Shown piece by piece: positions 1-8,924 of a stretch of 64,000 nucleotides of DNA. This DNA is from Sporosarcina pasteurii (GTDB taxonomy: Bacteria > Bacillota > Bacilli > Bacillales_A > Planococcaceae). Numbering within the stretch: the first letter of the stretch is position 1; each line of letters starts with the position of its first letter. The stretch spans positions 1,426,001 to 1,490,000 of the forward strand of contig NZ_CP160452.1 in assembly GCF_041295575.1 (NCBI RefSeq), given 5' to 3'. The position numbers and the translations under genes are program-made. The notes under the pieces are model-generated. The model did no database searches. It saw only the letters and a program-made list of their open reading frames with translations, and was not told where the DNA came from.

Positions 1-378
1 TCTGCCGGTTTTACAGAATTAACGACAGCGGAAGACGTACAAGGAAAGATGGACTCCATAGAAGGTTCAGCCTTAATCGTCATTAACTCAGTTTGTGGAT
101 GTGCTGCGGGGCAAGCGCGTCCGGCTGTAATTGAAGCATTACAGGAGATAGAACATCAACCCACACATCTATTTACTGTATTTGCGGGTCAAGATAAAGA
201 AGCAACGGAAAAGATGCGTGAATATTTCCCTGAAGTACCGCCAAGTTCACCATCAATTGCACTTTGGAAAGACGGTGCCTTAGCGTATTTTATCCCAAGA
301 GAAGAAATTGAAATTAATCAGATGGAAACGATTAAAGAGCATCTAGTAGGAGTGTTGAAACAATTCATAACGGCGTAA
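1..378 (+). CDS. brxA: Bacilliredoxin BrxA/YphP (5' end outside window)
   Basis: Thioredoxin-fold bacilliredoxin that takes bacillithiol off S-bacillithiolated cytosolic proteins after oxidative stress. The frame is open from base 1, and residues before the first Met (base 49), reading SAGFTELTTAEDV, fit the family, so that Met is internal and the gene starts outside the window. The active-site CGC lies in SVCGCAAGQARPA (codons at 94-102). About 125 residues are visible; family members have about 145, so roughly 20 are missing. The gene precedes ypiP, as in B. subtilis. BrxA (YphP) is preferred over its paralogue BrxB (YqiW) because of this synteny. Confidence 0.9.
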   Translation, partial: SAGFTELTTAEDVQGKMDSIEGSALIVINSVCGCAAGQARPAVIEALQEIEHQPTHLFTVFAGQDKEATEKMREYFPEVPPSSPSIALWKDGALAYFIPREEIEINQMETIKEHLVGVLKQFITA

Positions 379-431
379 ATACAATTATTACGACAGGCGG
401 GCGACCAGATGATGTATCCCGTAAATTAGCG

Positions 432-1157
432 TTGGATGCTTCGACGAAATTGCACTATAAGTTTGTAGAACGAAATAAGCGCTCGATTGTACGAATGCAA
501 AAAGACTATAATAGTGCAGTTTTAGTAGCGGGACATAATCGATTTGAATTGTATCGACAAGAGATGAAGAAGCCTTTTTTCTTTCATCCCAACTCAGCTG
601 CATACCGCATGAAAAGATTATTAAAAGGCGGTACTGACCCGCTGATTGATGTTTCGGAATTGAAGGAAGGAGACTCGTTCCTCGATTGTACGCTCGGACT
701 TGCTTCGGATAGCATTATTGCTAGTTTTGCAGTAGGAGAAAACGGTCGAGTTTTAGGGCTAGAAGGAGACAAGGACATTGCGTTTATCGTGGAAAAAGGG
801 CTACAAACATTTCCTACTTCATTAGAAGAAATGCACGATGCAATGCGGAGAGTCGTAGTGAAACAAATAAATGCTATCTCATTTTTAGAAAATGAACAGG
901 ATTGTAGCTGGGATGTCGTGTATATCGACCCAATGTTTAGCGCGCCGATAGATGAATCTTCTAATTTCACGCCATTACGACAAGTAGGCTTATTAGCTCA
1001 ACTAAGTGAAAAGTGGATTGAAGAAGCTTACCGTGTTTGCAAACGACGTGTCATTGTAAAAGAACATTTTAATTCTCCGGTTTTTGAACAGTTTAAATTT
1101 CAACAGATTGTGAGACCAAACACAAAGTTTCATTTTGGTTATCTGTCGAAGGTATGA
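432..1157 (+). CDS. ypiP: Class I SAM-dependent methyltransferase, YpiP (RsmJ-like)
   Basis: Putative S-adenosylmethionine-dependent methyltransferase of the YpiP/RsmJ-like fold; substrate unknown. The SAM-binding motif I is FLDCTLGLASD, followed by the acidic motif II (VLGLEGD) and a catalytic-type VYIDPMFSAP. The first ATG/GTG/TTG in frame is the TTG at 432, but coding continues upstream: codons from 384 read IITTGGRPDDVSRK, which resembles the family N terminus, and the frame is open back to 336. No AUG, GUG or UUG exists between the stop at 333 and 432, so the true start is probably a non-AUG codon (ATT at 363, 384 or 387). An AGGAG at 348-352 would suit the ATT at 363. Coordinates given are the conservative ones. 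Confidence 0.85.
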   Translation: MDASTKLHYKFVERNKRSIVRMQKDYNSAVLVAGHNRFELYRQEMKKPFFFHPNSAAYRMKRLLKGGTDPLIDVSELKEGDSFLDCTLGLASDSIIASFAVGENGRVLGLEGDKDIAFIVEKGLQTFPTSLEEMHDAMRRVVVKQINAISFLENEQDCSWDVVYIDPMFSAPIDESSNFTPLRQVGLLAQLSEKWIEEAYRVCKRRVIVKEHFNSPVFEQFKFQQIVRPNTKFHFGYLSKV

Positions 1158-1158
1158 A

Positions 1159-1203
1159 GAAAGGCTATCTTACTTTGATAAACAAAGCGAGATAGCCTTT
1201 TTG
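1159..1203 (+). terminator. Intrinsic terminator after ypiP
   Basis: Stem aaaggctatct (1160-1170) pairs with agatagccttt (1190-1200) and runs into a T-tract. It ends the brxA-ypiP transcript. Confidence 0.85.
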
Positions 1204-1319
1204 TATTGCTTTAGGCGCTAAGTATTGGGGTATAAGCGGGGTACATTCTGCGGCGAAGATCGCCACGCTATCTACCAGTCTTATCCCAGTCGCATAAATC
1301 GCCTTCAGCTCTTCTTAAA

Positions 1320-1397
1320 TTAATGCGTGAAGCTTAGTGAGCATAGGTAAGCTAGTAGACCAAGTAAACCAATACCCATTAGTAGTGAAACATCCAT
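1320..1397 (-). CDS. 25-residue hydrophobic membrane peptide
   Basis: A short frame on the minus strand starts with ATG at 1395-1397 after an almost ideal Shine-Dalgarno gaaggagg 7-8 nt upstream, and stops with TAA at 1320-1322. The peptide begins MDVSLLMGIG and ends SLSFTH; residues 3-22 form one hydrophobic segment, so it would be a single-span membrane peptide. It stands alone in the 390-base gap between ypiP and ypjP, convergent with ypiP. Length and shape recall accessory micro-subunits such as KdpF, but no partner gene lies nearby, so no function is assigned. Confidence 0.5.
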   Translation of the reverse strand: MDVSLLMGIGLLGLLAYLCSLSFTH

Positions 1398-1547
1398 CTG
1401 TAAAACCTCCTTCAAAAAAGGCAATACATCTTTATAGTTTTATTGTACAATGAATAATAGAAAGAAGAAACCTTTTTGAAGAAGTTTCGTTACTATATAT
1501 GACAAAGTTTGCTAGAATTTACATAATTAAAGGTGGGGGGTGCTTGA

Positions 1548-2132
1548 ATGAGGTGGCTTCAAAAGTTATTAATTGTAACAGTAGCATTTCTAACGTTAGG
1601 CATTATTACGCCGACCCACGACATTTGGAATGGCCTTCAAGATAAAGGAAATACAAGGCAAGTTGGTCCATCTGTACAGTCGGACGAAGAATACTTTGAG
1701 TTTACCGAACCGACGAGAGAAGAAGAGACACCTTCTATAGAAGATGTGTTTATTGTAAAAGCTCATGAGTTGTCATATGAAAAATTCGGCTCAAAAATTG
1801 GTCCAGTTATTGGTGAAGAGTTTGATAAAGTGATTTTTCCAAAAATTGACGAAGTCATTCGCATGACGTTAAATGATTCTATCGAAACACAGATAGAACA
1901 ACTAGCGATTAGCGAAAAGCCTGCAGGTAATTATTCAGAAAAGATTTTTAATGTGTACGACAAGGACGAAGGGAAAAATTTGATTCTCTTTCATGTTAGA
2001 ACAGACAAGCGACCGCAAGATGGATACTTTTTTAACTTCCATTATCACTTAGCGGATGATAATTATACAAAACATTATACGATAGGCGATATATATTGGT
2101 CGAAAAACACGCCTCCTAAATGGTTATCATAA
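1548..2132 (+). CDS. ypjP: YpjP-like exported/anchored protein
   Basis: 194-residue protein recognised mainly by position (between ypiP and thyA/dfrA as in B. subtilis) and general shape. Residues 4-22 (LQKLLIVTVAFLTLGIITP) form an uncleaved signal or N-terminal anchor; the rest is hydrophilic and acidic, presumably outside the membrane. The start ATG follows AGGTGGGGGG at 1531-1540. Function unknown. The 3' end overlaps its own terminator stem. Confidence 0.75.
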   Translation: MRWLQKLLIVTVAFLTLGIITPTHDIWNGLQDKGNTRQVGPSVQSDEEYFEFTEPTREEETPSIEDVFIVKAHELSYEKFGSKIGPVIGEEFDKVIFPKIDEVIRMTLNDSIETQIEQLAISEKPAGNYSEKIFNVYDKDEGKNLILFHVRTDKRPQDGYFFNFHYHLADDNYTKHYTIGDIYWSKNTPPKWLS

Positions 2133-2152
2133 CATTTGGGAGGTTTTTTTAT
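2110..2152 (+). terminator. Intrinsic terminator overlapping the ypjP stop
   Basis: Stem cctcctaaatg (2112-2122) and catttgggagg (2133-2143), followed by a run of T. The left arm lies inside the last codons of ypjP. Confidence 0.88.
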
Positions 2153-2288
2153 TCGCATTCTGACTCGCAAAAATTTTTTGAGCAAATAAAGATAAGCGTT
2201 TTTGCCTTATCTATTCAGTATAGATTATTCTAACTGATGAATACATCCTAATATTTGAGTGATTTTGTTTCATAAGACACTAGATTGT

Positions 2289-2297
2289 TGTTATACT
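2289..2297 (+). promoter_or_regulatory. Extended -10 promoter element for thyA
   Basis: TGT-TATACT at 2289-2297 fits an extended -10 (TGnTATAAT). No good -35 lies at the usual distance. Transcription would start near 2304, just ahead of the AGGAGG at 2311. Confidence 0.4.
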
Positions 2298-2323
2298 AAA
2301 TTTAATTGTTAGGAGGATTTATC

Positions 2324-3265
2324 ATGAAACAGTATTTAGAACTTTGTCAGTATGTATTAGATAACGGGACGCAAAAAGGAGATCGTACAGGAACAGGTAC
2401 GATTAGCACATTTGGCTATCAAATGCGTTTTGATTTACAAAAAGGATTTCCGTTATTAACGACGAAAAAGACAGCATTTCGTTTAATTACCTCAGAATTA
2501 TTATGGTTTTTAAAAGGAGATACAAATGTTAGGACATTGATTCAGGAACGAAACCCGATTTGGGATGAGTGGGCGTTCGAACAATGGGTAAACAGTGAAG
2601 AGTACACAGGGCCAGATATGACGGATTTTGGTCTGCGCGCAACAAAAGATGATGAGTTTGCAAAAGTGTATAAACAAGAAATGGATGCATTTAAACAGCG
2701 TGTTGTTGAAGATCAAGCATTTGCAAATAAATATGCAGATCTTGGCCCAGTTTACGGGAAACAATGGCGTTCATGGGCAACAGAAAATGGCACGATTGAC
2801 CAAATTAAAAATGTGATTGATAGTATTAAAAATAATCCGAATTCACGCCGTCATATTGTAACAGCATGGAACCCAGCAGAAGTTGATGATATGGCATTAC
2901 CGCCATGTCATGCATTATTCCAATTTTACGTAGCAGATGGAAAGCTATCCTGCCAACTATATCAGCGAAGTGCTGACATTTTCTTAGGGGTACCGTTTAA
3001 CATCGCTTCATATGCGCTGTTAATTCATTTAATCGCATTGGAGTGCGAATTAGAAGTTGGAGAATTTATCCATACGCTAGGGGATGCACATATTTATTCA
3101 AACCATGTAGAGCAAGTAAAAGAACAATTACAGCGCGAACCGAAAACATTACCAACGTTACGAGTGAATATTGAGGGGAAATCCATTTTTGACTTAGAAA
3201 CGAAAGATATTTCTGTCGAAGGTTATGATCCGCACCCTAGAATTAAAGCGCCGATTGCTGTTTAA
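2324..3265 (+). CDS. thyA: Thymidylate synthase ThyA
   Basis: Methylates dUMP to dTMP with 5,10-methylenetetrahydrofolate, releasing dihydrofolate for the next gene. The catalytic Cys is in [11 protein letters not shown] (about residue 195), with [18 protein letters not shown] behind it. At 313 aa it is the long form with a roughly 50-residue insert in the small domain (about residues 85-140), as in lactobacilli and staphylococci, not the 264-aa E. coli type. The start is ATG 2324, seven bases after TTAGGAGG; an in-frame TTG at 2306 lies before this ribosome site and is rejected. dfrA begins 11 bases after the stop, so the two form an operon. Confidence 0.97.
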   Translation: MKQYLELCQYVLDNGTQKGDRTGTGTISTFGYQMRFDLQKGFPLLTTKKTAFRLITSELLWFLKGDTNVRTLIQERNPIWDEWAFEQWVNSEEYTGPDMTDFGLRATKDDEFAKVYKQEMDAFKQRVVEDQAFANKYADLGPVYGKQWRSWATENGTIDQIKNVIDSIKNNPNSRRHIVTAWNPAEVDDMALPPCHALFQFYVADGKLSCQLYQRSADIFLGVPFNIASYALLIHLIALECELEVGEFIHTLGDAHIYSNHVEQVKEQLQREPKTLPTLRVNIEGKSIFDLETKDISVEGYDPHPRIKAPIAV

Positions 3266-3276
3266 AAGGAGATAAT

Positions 3277-3762
3277 ATGATGATTTCATTAATGGTTGCA
3301 CATGACCCTGATCGAGTGATAGGGCTAAATAATGATTTGCCATGGCATATCCCAGAAGACCTGAAGTATTTCAAAGAAAAAACGATGGGAAAAGCGATGG
3401 TAATGGGGAGAAAAACGTATGAGTCGATTGGACGTCCTTTACCAGGTAGGCTAAGCATTGTTGTTACGCGAAATAAGTCTTATTCGGCTGAAGGCGTTGT
3501 CGTTGCGCATGATTTAGACGAAGCCATTCAAAAAGCGAAAGAATATGCGGATGAAGTGATGATCATTGGCGGTGCTGAAATATTTAAGCTTATGATGGAC
3601 ATTGCGGACAGATTATATATTACAGAGGTACATGAACATTTTAAAGGAGATACATTTTTTCCGGAGTATACCGATGGTTGGAGACTAACAGACAAGTCAG
3701 AAGTGATGACTTCAATAAATGGGACAACCTTTTCATATTTAATTTATGATAAAGAAAAATAA
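3277..3762 (+). CDS. dfrA: Dihydrofolate reductase
   Basis: Reduces dihydrofolate to tetrahydrofolate with NADPH, regenerating the cofactor used up by ThyA. Visible family marks are VIGLNNDLPWHIPEDLKYFK (substrate site with the catalytic acid), the NADPH segment MGRKTYESIGRPLPGR and IIGGAEIF. Length (161 aa) is normal. AAAGGAGA precedes two adjacent ATG codons (3277 and 3280); either may be used. Translationally close to thyA and terminated by a hairpin shared with the convergent gene. Confidence 0.97.
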   Translation: MMISLMVAHDPDRVIGLNNDLPWHIPEDLKYFKEKTMGKAMVMGRKTYESIGRPLPGRLSIVVTRNKSYSAEGVVVAHDLDEAIQKAKEYADEVMIIGGAEIFKLMMDIADRLYITEVHEHFKGDTFFPEYTDGWRLTDKSEVMTSINGTTFSYLIYDKEK

Positions 3763-3793
3763 AAGAGGGGACAATAGCGCCCTCTCTTTTTTT
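3763..3793. terminator. Bidirectional terminator between dfrA and the PAQR gene
   Basis: Stem agaggg...ccctct with A-rich left and T-rich right flanks, so it can end transcripts from both sides. Confidence 0.75.
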
Positions 3794-4427
3794 AAGTATA
3801 TAACAAGACGCTAAAGTACATACAAGCGCATCCTGCGATTACGAAGAAATGCCATATTGCATGGTTATAAGGGATTCTTCTCCATGCATAAAAGATTGAA
3901 CCAATTGTGTAAAATAAACCGCCACTAAGCAACAATAGAAATCCTGGAATTGTAATACTATGGATGAGTGGTTTTATGGCGATTAAAATAAGCCACCCCA
4001 TGATGATATAAAAAGCAAGTGAAACAAATTCAAAGCGATGAATAAAAAACACTTTGAATACAATTCCGAGGATGGCAAATCCCCAAATGACACCAAATAA
4101 TGACCAACCGAGGGCACCTTGGATGGAAATTAGTAAAAATGGTGTATACGTTCCGGCAATCAATATATATATTGCGGAATGATCGAGAATTGAAAACATT
4201 TTTTTGAATTTCACAGGCATACTATGGAGGAGCGTACTCATAAGAAAGAGCAGAAGCATTGACACACCAAATATTGTATAACTGACAAGCTCGAGAGCAG
4301 TTCCTGCCTCGACCCCTTTCAGTACTAACAGGACGAATGCGGGTATTGTTAAAATAAATCCGAACCCGTGGGTGATTGCATTCCATAGTTCTTCTCTTTC
4401 TGTCTTATAATCAAACGCAGTATTCAT
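3792..4427 (-). CDS. trhA: Hemolysin III / PAQR-family membrane protein (YplQ/TrhA-like)
   Basis: Seven-span PAQR-family protein, historically called hemolysin III; B. subtilis YplQ occupies a similar place. Family marks are the N-terminal REELWNAITHGFG, the STLLHSMP histidine/serine motif and HAIWHFFVIAGC in the last helices, which supply the presumed metal-binding His residues. In some bacteria the family affects membrane lipid homeostasis; no haemolytic role is implied. Start chosen at ATG 4425-4427 after GCAGGAGG; the longer frame lacks a ribosome site. 211 aa. Divergent from the DegV gene. Confidence 0.88.
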   Translation of the reverse strand: MNTAFDYKTEREELWNAITHGFGFILTIPAFVLLVLKGVEAGTALELVSYTIFGVSMLLLFLMSTLLHSMPVKFKKMFSILDHSAIYILIAGTYTPFLLISIQGALGWSLFGVIWGFAILGIVFKVFFIHRFEFVSLAFYIIMGWLILIAIKPLIHSITIPGFLLLLSGGLFYTIGSIFYAWRRIPYNHAIWHFFVIAGCACMYFSVLLYT

Positions 4428-4496
4428 ATGAACAACCTCCTGCCTAACATTATACAAATATATCTATAAGAAGACCACTTTTTTGAGAGGTGCATT

Positions 4497-5345
4497 TTGT
4501 TGAAATCTATTTATATTGTGACGGACTCAACAGCTGATTTGAATGAACAAGAGATTGAAAAGTATGGTATCCATGTCGTGCCATTAACCATTCAAATTGA
4601 CAATGAAACGTTTATTGATGGTGTTGACGTCAGACCGGATGAGTTTTTAAATTTAATGGCGAATGCCGAGGAACTGCCAAAAAGTTCACAGCCGGCAGCA
4701 GGTGTCTTTAAAGAGTTATATGATGAACTTGGAAAAGACGGAAGCGAAATTATTTCAATACATATGACAGGCGGCATGAGTGGTACGGTGAAGTCAGCTG
4801 AGACAGCAGCGAATATGTCAGATGCTTCAGTAACCGTTATCGATTCGATGTACATTTCCCATGCTTTATCGTTTCAAGTAATTGAGGCTGCTAAAATGGC
4901 ACAAGAAGGGCATTCGGTTGATGAGATTGTGAATCGACTCCAAATAATTCGTAAACAAACAGCCCTTTACGTTGTTGTGGATAAGCTCGATAACTTAGTA
5001 AAAGGCGGAAGAATTGGGAAAGGTCGAGCAATGATTGGATCATTATTAAATATTAAACCTATTGCCACCTTACAAGATGGTGTATATACGCCAGTGGCAC
5101 AAGTAAGAAGTCATCGACAAGTAGTCAAACATTTATTTAAAGCGTTTACTGAGCAAACCACTGGGAAAATAATACGTAAAGTCGGAATTTCACATGCCAA
5201 CGGTCTTGCAATGGCCGAACCGTTAAAGAAAATGATTGAAGAAACAGGTATAAAAGACGTTGCGCTTACGTTCACAACCCCAATTATTAGTACACATACG
5301 GGTGAAGGTGCCATTGGTTTTATGTTTTACACAGAGGTCGAATAA
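4497..5345 (+). CDS. DegV-family fatty-acid-binding protein
   Basis: DegV proteins (FakB type) hold a single fatty acid, and some present it to the FakA kinase for phosphorylation. Here IVTDSTADL opens the protein, the loop SQPAAGVFKELY and HMTGGMSGT supply the Ser/Thr residues that hold the carboxylate, and DKLDNLVKGGRIGKG is the C-domain motif. 282 aa is normal length. Two tandem TTG codons (4497, 4500) follow GAGAGGTG; 4500 has the better spacing. Likely cytosolic and monocistronic. Whether it serves a FakA cannot be told from the window. Confidence 0.9.
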   Translation: MLKSIYIVTDSTADLNEQEIEKYGIHVVPLTIQIDNETFIDGVDVRPDEFLNLMANAEELPKSSQPAAGVFKELYDELGKDGSEIISIHMTGGMSGTVKSAETAANMSDASVTVIDSMYISHALSFQVIEAAKMAQEGHSVDEIVNRLQIIRKQTALYVVVDKLDNLVKGGRIGKGRAMIGSLLNIKPIATLQDGVYTPVAQVRSHRQVVKHLFKAFTEQTTGKIIRKVGISHANGLAMAEPLKKMIEETGIKDVALTFTTPIISTHTGEGAIGFMFYTEVE

Positions 5346-5476
5346 CTAAAAAGTCTATTTTGTTAATTTAAATTTAAGATTTTACACTTAAAATATACAG
5401 CATAACTGATTAGTCGCATATGCTAAAAGTTAAGGAGTATAACGATTCTTAATTTAAGAAATGAGGAACAAGAAGA

Positions 5477-6292
5477 ATGAGAAAGTTGCTTGTTATATTT
5501 GTCTTCTTCTCGTTATTGTTGTCGGGGTGTTATCCAGGAAAATTTAAAAAAATCCCCCCTGCCGAAGAAAGGCCGTATGCAGCATTTGAAAAATGGGAGA
5601 TTCCAGGGGTCTTTATTCCGAAATCAATTTACGTGATTGGACTTGGTGATTCATTGACGGAAGGGATTGGCGATGAATTAAAAGTAGGCGGCTATTTTGG
5701 ACGTGTCACAACTGCAATGGAAGAGTGGAAAGGTGTCAAAGACGTTGAAGCGAATAACTTAGCCAAGAGAGGGAGAAGAAGCGATCAGCTTATCTCTCAA
5801 CTTGAAGATCGTGACGTACAAGAAAAACTTAAAAAAGCCGATATCATCTTGTTTACAATCGGCGGAAACGATGTCATGAAAATTGTGAAACGCGATTTAT
5901 TTAAATTGAAAATCAATGCATTTTATGAAGAACTTACCCGATTTGAAAAAAGGTTAGACGAAATATTTGGGATGATTCGTGGAGTTAATGGAAATGCCCT
6001 GATTATTGTCGGTGGACTTTACAATCCATTCTCAATTGTAGCCGATGAGACAACAGAATTTGATGAGATTCTAGAGGATTGGAACGAAGCGATTGAGGTG
6101 CGAACTGTGTTAGACGATAAATCTTGTTTTGTACCAGTTTCTGATTTGTTCTATTCAAATGAGAACATGGTTTATCATACAGATTTTTTCCATCCGAATG
6201 CGAAAGGGTATGTACAAATGGCAAATCGCTATATCGAAAGTATTGACAAGTGTAATCTGTTTAAATTATCGGATGGAAACTTTGATATGTAG
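5477..6292 (+). CDS. ypmR: SGNH-hydrolase lipoprotein YpmR
   Basis: Secreted, lipid-anchored GDSL/SGNH esterase. The signal peptide ends in the lipobox LLSGC (Cys about residue 18). Block I is GLGDSLTEG with the nucleophile Ser, block III is TIGGNDV with the oxyanion Asn, and block V is DFFHPNAKGY with catalytic Asp and His. Substrate unknown. ypmS follows after 12 bases, then msrA and msrB, so ypmR-ypmS-msrA-msrB-yozE read as one operon, as in B. subtilis. Confidence 0.9.
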   Translation: MRKLLVIFVFFSLLLSGCYPGKFKKIPPAEERPYAAFEKWEIPGVFIPKSIYVIGLGDSLTEGIGDELKVGGYFGRVTTAMEEWKGVKDVEANNLAKRGRRSDQLISQLEDRDVQEKLKKADIILFTIGGNDVMKIVKRDLFKLKINAFYEELTRFEKRLDEIFGMIRGVNGNALIIVGGLYNPFSIVADETTEFDEILEDWNEAIEVRTVLDDKSCFVPVSDLFYSNENMVYHTDFFHPNAKGYVQMANRYIESIDKCNLFKLSDGNFDM

Positions 6293-6304
6293 GGAGCTGG
6301 TCGA

Positions 6305-6880
6305 GTGAATCGTTGGAAAATAGGTTTTTTCATGTTGGCGGGGATTGTCATCGCCGCAATTGTTTATTTGTTTATATTAATCGGCACATCTTCGGAATCC
6401 GGACCAGTTCCAAAAGCTCAGGTAATAACTGGCGCTAGTAATACGTTAACAGTTAAAGCGACGAAGGAAGATTTTGAAGGGATTGCGAATACGTATATCC
6501 GTAAAGCGATGAATAAAGAGCCACTTCCCGTTACAATGATTGTTGAAGATGATATCATTCTTTCTTCAGAACTTACCGTTTTTTCTTATACAGTGCCTGT
6601 GACGATGCATTTTGATCCAATTGTGCAAGAGGACGGGAATTTAATGCTAAAACAATCATCATTAGAAATTGCCGATTTGAACCTTCCGCCGTCTACGGTT
6701 TTAAAGGTGCTTAGAGACTCTGTGAAATTACCACCATGGATGATTGTACGGGTAAAAGAAGAAGAGATTTTTATCGACTTAAGCGGTTTACCAATTTCAG
6801 GGGATTTACAAGTGAAAGCAAAAGAATTCAACTTGAAAAAAGATGAAATTATTTTGGAAATTGTAATTCCAAGAGAATAG
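6305..6880 (+). CDS. ypmS: YpmS-like membrane-anchored protein
   Basis: 191-residue protein with one N-terminal membrane anchor (residues about 7-27, GFFMLAGIVIAAIVYLFILI) and an extracytoplasmic domain of alternating beta-like segments, the DUF2140/YpmS pattern. GTG start after GGGAGCTGG. It always seems to travel with the lipoprotein YpmR, which suggests a joint role at the cell surface, but no activity is known. Confidence 0.85.
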   Translation: MNRWKIGFFMLAGIVIAAIVYLFILIGTSSESGPVPKAQVITGASNTLTVKATKEDFEGIANTYIRKAMNKEPLPVTMIVEDDIILSSELTVFSYTVPVTMHFDPIVQEDGNLMLKQSSLEIADLNLPPSTVLKVLRDSVKLPPWMIVRVKEEEIFIDLSGLPISGDLQVKAKEFNLKKDEIILEIVIPRE

Positions 6881-6892
6881 GGAGGCATTCAA

Positions 6893-7423
6893 TTGACACA
6901 ATCTATCGCAACATTTGCAGGCGGCTGTTTTTGGTGCATGGTAAAACCTTTTGATCGATATGATGGGGTTCAATCGGTTATTTCGGGGTATACCGGCGGT
7001 GATATCGAAAATCCGTCATATGAACTTGTTTGTACGAATACGACAGGTCATCGAGAAGCAGTTCAAATTACATTTGATGACAATATCATTTCATACGAGG
7101 AATTACTGACCATATTTTGGCGTCAAATTGATCCTACAGACGCTGGCGGTCAATTTTTTGACAGAGGTGACTCGTATAAAACTGCAATTTATACACATTC
7201 TGAAGAACAACGGCTTGCTGCAGAAAAATCAAAAAAAGAGTTGCAAGCGAGTGGAAAATTTAATGAACCAATTGCGACAGAAATCTTACCGGCCAAAGTT
7301 TTTTATCCGGCAGAGGAAGCCCATCAAGCTTACTATTTAAAAAATCCAGATCATTATCATCGATATGCGATTGGGTCGGGACGTGAACAGTTTAAGAAAG
7401 TAAACTGGGGGGATGAAGCATGA
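6893..7423 (+). CDS. msrA: Peptide-methionine (S)-S-oxide reductase MsrA
   Basis: Reduces the S form of methionine sulfoxide in proteins. The catalytic motif GGCFWCM is at residues 10-16 and the usual [15 protein letters not shown] follows. TTG start after GGGAGGC. 176 aa. It overlaps msrB by four bases (ATGA), so S- and R-specific repair are translationally coupled. No resolving Cys pair is obvious near the C terminus. A second, diverged msrA copy lies at 30036-30575. Confidence 0.96.
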   Translation: MTQSIATFAGGCFWCMVKPFDRYDGVQSVISGYTGGDIENPSYELVCTNTTGHREAVQITFDDNIISYEELLTIFWRQIDPTDAGGQFFDRGDSYKTAIYTHSEEQRLAAEKSKKELQASGKFNEPIATEILPAKVFYPAEEAHQAYYLKNPDHYHRYAIGSGREQFKKVNWGDEA

Positions 7424-7839
7424 AGAAAGATCTTAAAAATCGACTGACAGAGATACAATATTATGTTACGCAAGAAGATGGAACGGAACCGCCATTTCAA
7501 AATGAATATGATGCACACTTTGAAGAAGGAATTTATGTAGATATTGTCTCTGGAAAACCTCTCTTTAGTTCTAAAGATAAATACGATGCCGGTTGTGGAT
7601 GGCCAAGTTTTACGAAACCGATTGAAGATGCTGAAGTAACGGAGCACTTCGATGATTCATTTGGCATGCGTCGAACTGAAGTGAGAAGCAAAACAGCAGA
7701 TTCCCACCTTGGACATGTTTTTCCAGATGGCCCCGGGGAAGCAGGATTAAGGTATTGTATAAATTCAGCAGCTTTACGATTTATCCCTATTGAAGACTTA
7801 GAAAAAGAAGGTTATGGGAAATATCGAAAGTTATTTTAA
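7420..7839 (+). CDS. msrB: Peptide-methionine (R)-S-oxide reductase MsrB
   Basis: Reduces the R form of methionine sulfoxide. Motifs [24 protein letters not shown] and catalytic [11 protein letters not shown] are intact. The two CxxC zinc pairs of many MsrB enzymes are absent, so this is the zinc-free form found in bacilli. 139 aa; the ATG overlaps the msrA stop. Confidence 0.96.
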   Translation: MKKDLKNRLTEIQYYVTQEDGTEPPFQNEYDAHFEEGIYVDIVSGKPLFSSKDKYDAGCGWPSFTKPIEDAEVTEHFDDSFGMRRTEVRSKTADSHLGHVFPDGPGEAGLRYCINSAALRFIPIEDLEKEGYGKYRKLF

Positions 7840-7851
7840 GGAGCGGTGACG

Positions 7852-8079
7852 ATGAATAGATCATTTTATCAATTCGTTTTATCGTTTCGCGGCGGCGGGA
7901 AAGAGGACGAAAGAGCAGTCTTTGCGGAGGAAATGTTTAATGATTTAAGTTTCCCAAAAGATGAAAGGGAGTACGACCTTCTTTCACGTTATGTTGAAGA
8001 GATGGCAAATGAACAAATGAAGCCTATCATTTTTGACGAATTGTATAAACTTTATGAAGAAAGAGTATTAAACCGATGA
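7852..8079 (+). CDS. yozE: YozE family small protein
   Basis: 75-residue YozE (SAM-like helical fold) protein of unknown role, recognised by SFYQFVLSFRGG near the start and the acidic helical remainder. The ATG at 7852 lies eight bases after TAAGGAG; a GTG at 7846 is too close to that site. Starts 12 bases after msrB, last gene of the ypmR operon, as in B. subtilis. Confidence 0.88.
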   Translation: MNRSFYQFVLSFRGGGKEDERAVFAEEMFNDLSFPKDEREYDLLSRYVEEMANEQMKPIIFDELYKLYEERVLNR

Positions 8080-8090
8080 TTGGTTCTAGA

Positions 8091-8119
8091 TTGCAAAAAA
8101 GATTCGATAAATGTATGAT
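8091..8119 (+). promoter_or_regulatory. Sigma-A type promoter for deoD
   Basis: TTGCAA (8091-8096) and TATGAT (8114-8119) are separated by 17 bases, giving a transcript start near 8126 and a short leader before the deoD ribosome site. Confidence 0.55.
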
Positions 8120-8152
8120 AATACAAGATAATGGAAAGTGAGGAATACTAAA

Positions 8153-8857
8153 ATGAGTATACATATTAACGCAAAAAAAGGTGAAATTGCAGATACGATT
8201 TTATTACCAGGAGATCCGTTACGAGCGAAATATATTGCAGAAACATTTTTAGAAGATGTTACAAAATATAATGAGGTTCGAAATATGTTTGGTTACACAG
8301 GAACTTACAAAGGTGAGCGTATTTCTGTTCAAGGTACAGGAATGGGTGTTCCATCAATTTCAATTTATATTACTGAGTTAATGCAAGAGTATGACGTTCA
8401 AAAGTTGATCCGCGTTGGGACATGCGGAGCAATTCAAAAAGACGTTCAACTACGCGATGTTATCATTGCACAAGGCGGTACAACAAATTCTACAATGAAT
8501 AATATCATTTTCGATGATATTACGTATGCACCTATTGCAGATTTTGATTTACTTCTAAAGGCTTATCAGACAGGTATTGAAAAAGGATTAAACCTAAGAG
8601 TTGGAAATGTTTTCACTGAAGATCTATTTTACAATGAGTTTTCCGACCATGAAAAATTAGCACAATACGGTGTGCTCGCTGTAGAAATGGAAACTTCTGC
8701 ACTTTACACGCTTGCTGCTAAGTTTGGTCGTCAAGCACTCTCTATTTTAACAGTGAGTGACCATATTTTAACTGGTGAAGCAACTTCTGCGGAAGAACGT
8801 CAATTGACATTCAATGATATGATCGAAGTAGCACTTGACGCTGCAATCCAAAAATAA
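8153..8857 (+). CDS. deoD: Purine-nucleoside phosphorylase DeoD
   Basis: Cytosolic hexameric phosphorylase that splits purine (deoxy)nucleosides into base and (deoxy)ribose-1-phosphate for salvage. Visible marks: [14 protein letters not shown] (phosphate site), [21 protein letters not shown] (ribose site) and SDH with the catalytic Asp. 234 aa, normal. Start ATG 8153 after GTGAGGA; the upstream in-frame codon at 8138 lies inside that ribosome site. Own promoter and terminator. Confidence 0.96.
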   Translation: MSIHINAKKGEIADTILLPGDPLRAKYIAETFLEDVTKYNEVRNMFGYTGTYKGERISVQGTGMGVPSISIYITELMQEYDVQKLIRVGTCGAIQKDVQLRDVIIAQGGTTNSTMNNIIFDDITYAPIADFDLLLKAYQTGIEKGLNLRVGNVFTEDLFYNEFSDHEKLAQYGVLAVEMETSALYTLAAKFGRQALSILTVSDHILTGEATSAEERQLTFNDMIEVALDAAIQK

Positions 8858-8865
8858 AAGGACAA

Positions 8866-8892
8866 GAGGCCGCTATTAGGCGGCCTTCTTCT
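8866..8892 (+). terminator. Intrinsic terminator after deoD
   Basis: Stem gaggccgc...gcggcctt with a six-base loop, followed by ttcttct. T-tract is imperfect. Confidence 0.75.
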
Positions 8893-8924
8893 CTTATATT
8901 AAAAGAAAAAAGGTGGGGGATGAG

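Noticed and set aside
1204..1319. GC-richer patch with inverted parts (gcggcgaagatcgcc)
   Set aside because: No T-tract, frame or known RNA motif; cannot be supported as a feature.
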